This document shows, piece after piece, positions 1 to 5,114 of a stretch of 8,279 nt of DNA (position 1 is its first letter; the number at the start of each line of letters is the position of its first letter). The position numbers and the translations under genes are program-made. The stretch is from a candidate division TA06 bacterium SM23_40 (GTDB lineage: Bacteria > LJUI01 > SM1-40), in contig LJUI01000112.1 of assembly GCA_001303705.1 (NCBI GenBank), forward strand, positions 1 to 8,279. Direction: 5' to 3'. The notes under the pieces are model-generated. The model saw only the letters and a program-made list of their open reading frames with translations. It was not told the origin of the DNA and ran no database searches.

Positions 1-940
1 CGATGCGCAATCCCTCGGCCCGCCTCACCAGCTCGGCAAGGAGCTCGTCGTGGATACCCGCCTGGACGATGAGGCGGCTGGTGGCGGTGCAGCGCTGGCC
101 GGTCGTGCCGAATGCCCCCCAGAGAGCCCCTTCGATCGCCAGATCGATACTGGCATCGTCCATGACGATCTGGGCGTTTTTCCCTCCCAGTTCGAGGGAG
201 CACCGCTTCAGCGTCTTCCCCGTCACTTCGGCGATCCGGCGCCCCACCACGCTCGATCCGGTGAACGAGACGACGCCGATCCCGGGATGCGCGAGGATCG
301 CCTCTCCCACCTCCCGTCCGGTCCCGTGGACCAGGTTGACGGCGCCTTTGGGAATGCCCGCCTCATCGAGGATCTCGACGAGCTTCGCCGCCGATGCGGG
401 GGTATCAGAGGCCGGCTTCAATACGACAGTGTTCCCGCAGAGAAGTGCAGGAAATGCCTTCCACGTGGGTATGGCGATAGGAAAGTTCCAGGGCGTAATG
501 AGCCCGGCAACGCCAATCGGACGGCGGAAGGTGATGCAGACCTTGTTCGGCAGCTCAGAGGGGGAGGTCTCCCCAAACAGCCTCCGCCCCTCGCCAAAGG
601 CGTAGAAGGCAGTATCGATCCCCTCCTGGACATCTCCCCGCGTCTCCTTGAGCACCTTCCCCATCTCGCGCGTCATGAGACTCGCCAGCTCTTCCTTCCG
701 CTCGACCATCAGCTCGCCCACGCGCCGGAATATCTCCCCCCGCTTGGGCGCCGGCGTGTCCCGCCAGGCGGGGAACGCCGCCTTCGCAGCATCTACTGCC
801 TTCGCCACATCCGGAGCCCCTGACCGCGGGAAGATCCCCACTACCTCGTCCCAGTTGGCGGGATTCCGATTTTCGAATGTCTTTCCTGACTTCGCATCGA
901 CCCAGGATCCGGCCACAAAGTTCTTGTACGCTTCTGGCAC
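1..940 (-). CDS. Aldehyde dehydrogenase, NAD(P)-dependent (N-terminal 313 residues; 3' end outside window)
   Basis: The product oxidises an aldehyde or semialdehyde to the acid with NAD(P)+, presumably in the cytoplasm. Translating the minus strand gives an unbroken ALDH-superfamily sequence. Visible landmarks are PWNFP (oxyanion Asn152), VLKPA (cofactor-binding Lys175), FTGS (Rossmann loop, about 226-229), LELGGKN (general base Glu250) and GQRCTA (catalytic Cys284). Family members are about 480-500 residues, so roughly the last third is missing beyond position 1. An in-frame ATG lies at 970 but has no Shine-Dalgarno. GTG at 940 has AGGAGG eight bases upstream and gives a typical ALDH start (MPEAYKNFVAGSWVDAKSG), so I chose GTG. 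From memory the sequence resembles the semialdehyde dehydrogenase branch (alpha-ketoglutaric semialdehyde or YcbD-like), but substrate cannot be set from sequence alone. Family assignment is very secure; substrate is unknown. Confidence 0.96.
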   Translation of the reverse strand, partial: MPEAYKNFVAGSWVDAKSGKTFENRNPANWDEVVGIFPRSGAPDVAKAVDAAKAAFPAWRDTPAPKRGEIFRRVGELMVERKEELASLMTREMGKVLKETRGDVQEGIDTAFYAFGEGRRLFGETSPSELPNKVCITFRRPIGVAGLITPWNFPIAIPTWKAFPALLCGNTVVLKPASDTPASAAKLVEILDEAGIPKGAVNLVHGTGREVGEAILAHPGIGVVSFTGSSVVGRRIAEVTGKTLKRCSLELGGKNAQIVMDDASIDLAIEGALWGAFGTTGQRCTATSRLIVQAGIHDELLAELVRRAEGLRI

Positions 941-948
941 TCGGACGT

Positions 949-954
949 CCTCCT
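949..954 (-). promoter_or_regulatory. Shine-Dalgarno that decides the ALDH start
   Basis: The minus strand reads AGGAGG here, with an 8-base spacer to GTG at 940. It lies inside the extended reading frame that would begin at ATG 970. This favours the GTG and makes the ten extra codons unlikely to be translated. Confidence 0.75.
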
Positions 955-1189
955 TGCTGAGCTGCGTCATTCGCTGCGATCGCGGTCAAGCGGCTGCGAT
1001 CACGCCGATCCGGCCGTGCACATTCCACCCTGACCGCGCTTCTGTGCTTTCTTCGCATGTACTCGGTGCTCCGGCCGCCCGCTATCGCCAGGCCATTCCG
1101 CCTCACGCAAAACCGGATCGCCTGCAGAGCAGCATGCCGCCTCAGAGGAGCGATCGCGGGGTGGGACGGTTCGTCTGCAACCATCGAGT

Positions 1190-1226
1190 ATTTAACAGCG
1201 TTAGCAGAATTCCCACACACTGTCAA
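1190..1226 (-). promoter_or_regulatory. Possible promoter for the ALDH gene
   Basis: The minus strand has a perfect TTGACA (1226-1221). Seventeen bases on is a poor -10 hexamer, TAACGC (1203-1198), preceded by TG as in an extended -10. A second AT-rich element, TTAAAT (1195-1190), is too far away for normal spacing. If used, it would give a leader of about 250 nt. The region 971-1197 between this site and the ALDH gene holds no convincing gene on either strand; reading frames that cross it continue only as out-of-frame shadows of the ALDH gene. Confidence 0.35.
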
Positions 1227-1275
1227 GGAAAATCGCCCGATGACGCTGCCAGACCCGGTGTAACAGGAGCGTGAC

Positions 1276-1366
1276 AATGTCCTATTCGGGCAAAATAGGA
1301 CATTTCTGTTTTGCTAAGAACCGGACATTTCTATTTTGCTAAAAACCGGACATTTCTGTTTGGCTT
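1276..1366. repeat. Three 25-bp direct repeats plus an 11-bp inverted repeat; likely orphan transposon end
   Basis: Three copies of GGACATTTCTRTTTTGCTA start at 1298, 1323 and 1348, exactly 25 bp apart; the third has drifted at its end. Just before them, AATGTCCTATT (1276-1286) and AATAGGACATT (1294-1304) form a perfect 11-bp inverted repeat around a 7-base centre, so the GGACATT core also occurs once in the opposite direction. Several same-sense repeats next to a terminal inverted repeat are known at IS21-family ends, where the transposase IstA binds. No istA, istB or other transposase remains nearby, so this is read as a solitary end or a small non-autonomous element. The family is an inference. 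Confidence 0.55.
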
Positions 1367-1623
1367 TGACAGACGTTGCCGGATCCCCTTGACCCCTCCC
1401 GATCTGAGGAGTAAACTCCGGGGACGGGGCGGCATCTCATGGCCGTTTCGTACGCACAACTCGCGAGGAAGATCGTCTGACGACGATTGGAGGGGCCGAG
1501 CAACTGCGGCCGCATGGCGAAGCGTTGTCCGGGCGCAGCCTCATCCCGTCCGCGGCGACGTCCATAGACACCTCTTCCGCGCCGGCATCGCGAGAACCCT
1601 GCAACCGGAGAGGCCGGCGACGA
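1367..1623. other. Intergenic stretch without a recognisable gene
   Basis: No reading frame here looks like protein. A TTGACA at 1366-1371 has no matching -10 at normal spacing. A 13-codon frame from ATG 1439 to TGA 1480 has no clear ribosome binding site and is not called. A short dyad, GGAGT-AA-ACTCC (1408-1419), is the only local symmetry noted. Confidence 0.5.
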
Positions 1624-1809
1624 TAACAAGGCCGGGATCACAACAACACCGCGGTCACGGCAACACCGCGGTCACGGCAACACCGCAATCTCAGCAACAC
1701 CGCAATCTCGGCAACACTGGGACCACGACAACACCGGGATCATAACAACACCGCGATCATGACAAGGCCGCGATCAGACAATACCGTGATCACGATAACC
1801 TCGAAGCCT
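1624..1809. repeat. Tandem array of 17-bp units (about 10 copies) upstream of the lipoprotein gene
   Basis: The consensus unit is close to CGGCAACACCGCGATCA. Units begin at 1624, 1641, 1658, 1675, 1692, 1709, 1726, 1743, 1760 and 1777 (the last is 16 bp), followed by a decayed copy at 1793-1809. Neighbouring units differ at a few positions, so it is an old, drifting array. The 17-bp period is not a multiple of three and no frame through it is convincing, so it is unlikely to be coding. It ends about 15 bases before the ribosome binding site of the gene at 1838, so it probably lies in that gene's promoter or leader. It is not a CRISPR array: there are no separate spacers. Confidence 0.85.
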
Positions 1810-1837
1810 CATCACAGTCACACGGGGAGGGAAAACG

Positions 1838-3040
1838 ATGCTGAGGCAGACCACTCTGACCGTTCTCCTGGTCCTGGTCTTCGGCTGTGCCATGAAGGGC
1901 GAGCTGCCCCGGACGGAACCCGACCTGGGGGCCGAAGCGGCTCACTCCGCACTCGCCCAGAAGGCCGTGCTGGCAGACTACGTCAGGACCCACCATATGT
2001 CGCCCGAGGAATATGTGATAAGCAAGTTCGAGGAACACGACGTCGTCTGTATCGGGGAACAACATCGCATCAAGCACGATGTCGAACTGATACAGCGGAT
2101 CATCCCGGAGCTATATGAGAACGGCATCTACACGCTCGGGACCGAGTTTGGCCGGCGAGAGGATCAGCCTCGCATCGACAGCCTCCTCAATGCTCCCGCC
2201 TGGGATGAGGCGCTCGCCCGCCAGGTCACGTTCAATCAGTCCGTCACCTGGGGATTTCGGGAATACGTCGATGTGTACAGGGCCGCCTGGCAGCTCAACC
2301 ACGGGCTGCCCGAAGGCGCACGGAGATTCCGCATCCTGGGCCTGGGCGACTCGCTCGACTGGAGTGTCATTCAGAAGCCCGAGGACCGGAACGATCCGGC
2401 GATCATGAAGAAGGTGTGGCACGGGGAGGGCGAGCACCTCTGGGCGAAGGTCGTCCTCGACGAGGTGATTACCAAGGGAGAGAAAGCCCTCACGTACAGC
2501 GGCATTCACCACGCCTTCACGCAATACAGACAGCCCAACTGGAGCATTGAGAAGCAGAGACTGATACGATTCGAAGACAGGCGGATGGGCAACTTCCTGT
2601 ACAGAGAGATCGGGAAACGCGCCATCACCATCTACCTTCACGCTCCCTGGAACTCGGCCGAAGGATGGGAGGCACCGATGGTCCAGCCGGCCGATGGTAT
2701 CATCGAATCGGTCATGGCCGAGCTCGAACCGGAGTACATCCCGGTCGGCTTCGACACGAAGGGGACACCGTTCGGCAGATTGCCCGGCGAGACGAGCATG
2801 TACATGTATGGGTATGAGGATTTCACGCTCGAGACATTCTGCGACGGCTATATCTACCAGATGCCCATCTCGGAGTTCAGAGGAGTCACTCCGATCGAGG
2901 GATTCATCAATGAGGACAACATCGAATATGCGAGACTCCAGATGCCGAATCCGGCATATAGGCACGCCTCTATCGAGCAGTTCAATAACGCGATCGCCGC
3001 CGATGCCGACATACCGAGGCGATTCGCAAACGTGCGATAG
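1838..3040 (+). CDS. Putative lipoprotein of the TIKI/ChaN/EreA-like superfamily
   Basis: This 400-residue protein begins with a lipoprotein signal peptide: a Lys/Arg-poor start, a hydrophobic run (LTVLLVLVF) and a lipobox-like VFGC with the lipidated Cys at 17. It should be anchored in the envelope. Two GxxH motifs, GEQH (73-76, followed by H80) and GIHH (222-225), plus an acidic residue in GTEFGRRE (E103), match the pattern described for the TIKI/TraB/ChaN/EreA/GumN superfamily. Members of that group include metal-dependent proteases, erythromycin esterase and a haem-binding lipoprotein. Other candidate polar residues are D171 and H268. The substrate cannot be told from sequence, and no resistance role is claimed. 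The start is supported by GGGGAGGG (1824-1831), seven bases from GGAGG to ATG. Two large repeat tracts flank the gene (1624-1809 and 3058-3530), so it is probably transcribed alone. Confidence 0.75.
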   Translation: MLRQTTLTVLLVLVFGCAMKGELPRTEPDLGAEAAHSALAQKAVLADYVRTHHMSPEEYVISKFEEHDVVCIGEQHRIKHDVELIQRIIPELYENGIYTLGTEFGRREDQPRIDSLLNAPAWDEALARQVTFNQSVTWGFREYVDVYRAAWQLNHGLPEGARRFRILGLGDSLDWSVIQKPEDRNDPAIMKKVWHGEGEHLWAKVVLDEVITKGEKALTYSGIHHAFTQYRQPNWSIEKQRLIRFEDRRMGNFLYREIGKRAITIYLHAPWNSAEGWEAPMVQPADGIIESVMAELEPEYIPVGFDTKGTPFGRLPGETSMYMYGYEDFTLETFCDGYIYQMPISEFRGVTPIEGFINEDNIEYARLQMPNPAYRHASIEQFNNAIAADADIPRRFANVR

Positions 3041-3057
3041 TTCGACGACCACGTCCT

Positions 3058-3530
3058 GACGCGCCGGATCACCTCGACATACCCGATCAACTTGACGCGC
3101 CCGATCATCTAATGCAGCGGATCAACTCGACACCCACGATCAACTTGACGTGGCCGATCATCTGACATGCCGGATCGACTCGACATGCCAGATCAACTTG
3201 ACGTGGCCGATCATCTGACGCGCCGGATCAACTCGACATAACCGATCATCTGACACGCCGGATCAACTCGACATGCCAGATCATCTGACCTGCCGGATCA
3301 ACTTGACATAGCCGATCATCTGACACGCCGGATCACCGCGACGCGCCGGATCAACTGACGCGCCGGATCAACTGACGTGGCCGATCATCTGACGCATCGG
3401 ATCAACTCGACAGGCCGGATCAACTGACGCGCCGGATCGACTGACGTGGCGAATCATCCGACGCGTCGGAACAACTCGACATGCCGAATCATCTGACGTA
3501 TCGGATCAATTCGACATACGGGATCATCTG
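3058..3530. repeat. 27-unit tandem array of alternating 17- and 18-bp units rich in GATC
   Basis: All units but one start with GAC (the exception starts AAT) and contain a core near GCCGGATCA. Two forms occur. The 17-bp form ends GATCATCT or GATCAACT; the 18-bp form ends GATCAACTC or GATCAACTT. I count 13 units of 17 bp and 14 of 18 bp, filling 473 bases without gaps. Between about 3200 and 3330 the two forms alternate strictly, giving a 35-bp higher-order repeat. GATC occurs in 24 of 27 units, and units near the right end have decayed to GAATC or GAACA. Mixed 17/18 spacing breaks any reading frame, so it is not coding. It occupies nearly the whole gap between the genes at 1838 and 3584. There is no spacer structure, so it is not CRISPR. 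Confidence 0.93.
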
Positions 3531-3583
3531 GAGAGTTACACCACCACTCGATCGGCCCCTGCCGACGAAAGGGGGGATTGGGA

Positions 3584-4051
3584 GTGAGATATGAGAAAGA
3601 GAAGGAATACCTCGTCTCCTATTGCGGCTCGTACTGCCACACGTGCGACTGGCACACGGGAAGAATCCGCAAGATCTCCCGTGCCGCGCTCGACATGATG
3701 AAGCTGTACGGCGGCTTTCGGAAGCAGCTCGAAGGGAAGGCCGATCCCGAGGAGATTACCCGTGGGCTGGAGGTCCTGTCGGAGTCGGGCATCTGTTCAG
3801 GATGCAAGGCGGAGCTGGAAAAGGACCCCGAGACCGACCGGTGCGCCATCCGGCAGTGCTGTGCGGCGAAAGGTCTCCTCCTCTGCAGCGAGTGCCCCGA
3901 TTTCCCGTGCGAGATGCTGGCCACGAACCCGGGAGTAATCAGGTTCGGCTGCCTCGAGAACCTGAGGCAGATAGGGGAACGCGGCATCGAGAGATGGATC
4001 GATGAGCAATGGGAGAAGGAGACCGGCACCTCGCCCGGTCTCGGCATCTGA
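3584..4051 (+). CDS. Cysteine-rich DUF3795-type protein
   Basis: This is a 155-residue protein without a signal peptide or membrane segment, so it is probably cytoplasmic. Twelve cysteines are grouped as CGSYCHTC (14-21), CSGC (71-74), CAIRQCC (87-93) and CSECPDFPC (101-109), with a single C123. This spacing, with CGxYCxxC near the N-terminus and CSxCPDFPCE later, is typical of the DUF3795 family, thought to be metal-binding but of unknown function. The cysteines probably hold zinc or an iron-sulfur cluster; that is inference. The frame is also open from TTG at 3578, but the purine run AAAGGGGGGA (3568-3577) abuts that codon, whereas GTG at 3584 sits seven bases after GGGGGG. I chose the GTG. 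The stop codon lies inside a 13-bp direct repeat, and a hairpin covers the last coding bases. Confidence 0.82.
   Translation: MRYEKEKEYLVSYCGSYCHTCDWHTGRIRKISRAALDMMKLYGGFRKQLEGKADPEEITRGLEVLSESGICSGCKAELEKDPETDRCAIRQCCAAKGLLLCSECPDFPCEMLATNPGVIRFGCLENLRQIGERGIERWIDEQWEKETGTSPGLGI
4019..4042 (+). other. Perfect 8-bp-stem hairpin at the end of the DUF3795 gene
   Basis: GAGACCGG (4019-4026) and CCGGTCTC (4035-4042) pair fully around an 8-base loop, ending just before the stop codon at 4049. No T-run follows, so it is not a classical intrinsic terminator. It may stabilise the 3' end of the message or simply reflect coding sequence. Confidence 0.45.
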
Positions 4052-4070
4052 GCTGACCATCTGAGCTGAC
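4045..4070. repeat. 13-bp perfect direct repeat spanning a stop codon
   Basis: CATCTGAGCTGAC occurs at 4045-4057 and again directly after at 4058-4070. The first copy contains the TGA stop (4049-4051) of the DUF3795 gene. It looks like a recent slippage duplication. Confidence 0.85.
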
Positions 4071-4086
4071 AGAGAACCTCAGAGCC

Positions 4087-4157
4087 ATCCGAATCATCAG
4101 AGACACATTCAGAAGATCCAGAACACATCCGAAACACATCCGGAACATCTGGAAGAC
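4087..4157. repeat. Short degenerate array with 9- and 11-bp units upstream of the PEBP lipoprotein gene
   Basis: Seven consecutive units start with ATC or ATT: ATCCGAATC, ATCAGAGACAC, ATTCAGAAG, ATCCAGAACAC, ATCCGAAACAC, ATCCGGAAC and ATCTGGAAGAC. They are 9 or 11 bp long, averaging about 10 bp, close to one helical turn. The array ends 16 bases before the Shine-Dalgarno of the next gene. No promoter could be picked out in the 135-base gap. Confidence 0.65.
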
Positions 4158-4186
4158 CTTCAAGCCACCAACGGGAGGAAACGATC

Positions 4187-4747
4187 ATGATCAAGAGAGT
4201 ATCCGTTCTGCTCCTCGCCATGACCCTATTGATGGCCTGTCAGACGGAGAACCAGACCCAAGAGGAAGAGAAAGGAGAGATCGCCATGGCCATCACACTC
4301 CAAAGCTCAGCGTTCGAGGAAGGAGGAACGATTCCTGCCAGGCATACGTGCGAAGGCGATGACGTCTCCCCTCCCCTGTCCTGGGGTGACGTTCCCGAGG
4401 GGACGAAGAGCATCGCCCTGATCTGCGACGACCCGGATGCTCCCAGGGGTACGTGGGTCCACTGGGTCATCTACGGGCTGGCCCCCGATATGCGCGAACT
4501 CGCCGAGGGGATCCCCGCTGAGAAGGCACTCTCCGAAGGGGGGAGCCAAGGCACCAACGACTTCCGCCGCATCGGGTACGGAGGACCGTGCCCTCCCAAG
4601 GGGCCTGCCCATCGCTACTTCTTCAAGCTGTACGCGCTCGATGCCGAAATCGGACTCGAAGCCGGCGCCTCCAAGAGCGATCTGCTCGATGCCATGGAGG
4701 GACACATCCTGGCGCAAGGACAACTCATGGGGATGTACCAGCGGTAG
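4187..4747 (+). CDS. PEBP / YbhB-YbcL family (Raf kinase inhibitor-like) lipoprotein
   Basis: This 186-residue protein starts with a short basic region and hydrophobic stretch, then the lipobox LMAC (Cys18), so it should be a lipoprotein. A Glu/Gln/Asn/Thr-rich linker (19-33) leads into a complete bacterial PEBP domain. Visible family motifs are the DPDAP loop (82-86), HW (92-93), the GPCPPKG loop (133-139) and HRYFF (142-146). These residues line the anion or phosphate-head-group pocket in PEBP structures. Bacterial members have no settled function, so none is given. GGAGG (4174-4178) lies eight bases before ATG 4187, which supports this start. A second start with its own ribosome binding site lies at 4286 and would give a 153-residue signal-less protein, about the length of cytoplasmic YbhB. 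Family assignment is firm; lipidation is well supported. Confidence 0.93.
   Translation: MIKRVSVLLLAMTLLMACQTENQTQEEEKGEIAMAITLQSSAFEEGGTIPARHTCEGDDVSPPLSWGDVPEGTKSIALICDDPDAPRGTWVHWVIYGLAPDMRELAEGIPAEKALSEGGSQGTNDFRRIGYGGPCPPKGPAHRYFFKLYALDAEIGLEAGASKSDLLDAMEGHILAQGQLMGMYQR
4272..4288 (+). promoter_or_regulatory. Internal ribosome binding site and ATG inside the PEBP gene
   Basis: AAGGAG (4272-4277) is followed after eight bases by an in-frame ATG (4286-4288). Starting there would skip the signal peptide, Cys18 and the acidic linker, and begin exactly at the PEBP domain (MAITLQSSAFEEGG). Purine-rich Glu and Lys codons in the linker could produce this by chance, so its use is unproven. Confidence 0.45.
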
Positions 4748-4798
4748 TCGTCCGGCCGTCGCCTGCCCCCGGCATCGCACGGGCCCGCCGTTCCGGCC

Positions 4799-4828
4799 TT
4801 GACAGACGCCCATATCTTCAGGTACAAT
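4799..4828 (+). promoter_or_regulatory. Near-consensus sigma70-type promoter
   Basis: TTGACA (4799-4804) is followed by an 18-base spacer and TACAAT (4823-4828). Transcription should begin near 4835. It lies 51 bases after the PEBP stop and faces the beta-helix gene at 5115, which would then have a leader of about 280 nt. It is the best promoter match in the window. Confidence 0.7.
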
Positions 4829-4853
4829 AGAGACCTCAGGGGGAGGAGTGGGG

Positions 4854-4988
4854 TTGGGCGGCGGCGGACGCCCCCGTTTCTGCGACCTCTCCGGTCTGTT
4901 CCCGGATTTCGAGCCCCGACCACCTGTGACTCCCACTATCTTCTCATACCGAGCAGCGCACCTGGGACAGGTCTTACCTCCCCTCTGA
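4854..4988 (+). other. Possible small ORF (44 codons) in the leader of the beta-helix gene
   Basis: Just after the promoter at 4799, a strong purine stretch GGGGGAGGAG (4839-4848) precedes TTG at 4854, with an in-frame GTG at 4848. The frame runs 44 codons to TGA at 4986. The product is Pro- and Gly-rich with no recognisable domain or signal peptide. The same DNA could instead be untranslated leader or a small RNA. A GGGCG/CGCCC stem (4856-4873) overlaps the start. Evidence for translation is only position and Shine-Dalgarno. Confidence 0.2.
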
Positions 4989-5021
4989 AACAATCGCTCG
5001 ACGAAATGACCCTGGAATAGC

Positions 5022-5040
5022 GCTCATGAAGATCATGAGC
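5022..5040. promoter_or_regulatory. Perfect 8-bp dyad with 3-base centre upstream of the beta-helix gene
   Basis: GCTCATGA and TCATGAGC flank AGA. The dyad lies 75 bases before the ATG at 5115 and downstream of the promoter at 4799. It could be an operator or a leader hairpin. There is no T-run to suggest termination. CATG also recurs nearby at 5051, 5065 and 5079. Confidence 0.45.
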
Positions 5041-5114
5041 ATCATTCCCACATGATCCGACAACCATGTCACCTGAGCATGCCTCACCGGTGGCCGCGAT
5101 AGAGGGAGGAGACC

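Noticed and set aside
50-1274. Several long plus-strand frames, and minus frame 555-1277, over the ALDH region
   Set aside because: The ALDH frame on the minus strand carries all catalytic motifs. The others are Arg/Pro/Ser-rich shadows that cross it in other frames.
1366-1371. TTGACA as a promoter for the lipoprotein gene
   Set aside because: No -10-like hexamer occurs at 16-19 bases, and the site is over 450 bases from the gene.
1439-1480. 13-codon ORF starting MAVSYAQ
   Set aside because: It is too short, lacks a clear Shine-Dalgarno and has no neighbour suggesting a leader peptide role.
2111-3052. Long minus-strand frame of 313 codons antisense to the lipoprotein gene
   Set aside because: It is a shadow of codon bias on the opposite strand. 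The plus frame has a signal peptide, a ribosome binding site and paired GxxH motifs; the minus frame shows no domain.
3058-3530. CRISPR array
   Set aside because: Units are contiguous 17/18-mers with variation spread along them. There is no constant repeat separated by unique spacers, and no cas gene is in the window.
3058-3530. Plasmid or phage replication origin with iterons
   Set aside because: Unit length fits iterons, but there is no Rep gene, no DnaA box (TTATCCACA) and no clear AT-rich unwinding region alongside. It is kept only as a speculative alternative.
4307-4993. Minus-strand frame beginning TTG with a CPRC zinc-ribbon-like start and a Pro-rich stretch
   Set aside because: It has a TTG start with no ribosome binding site and runs far into the antisense of the PEBP gene, whose plus-strand motifs are unmistakable. 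The single CxxC is easily met by chance in GC-rich DNA.
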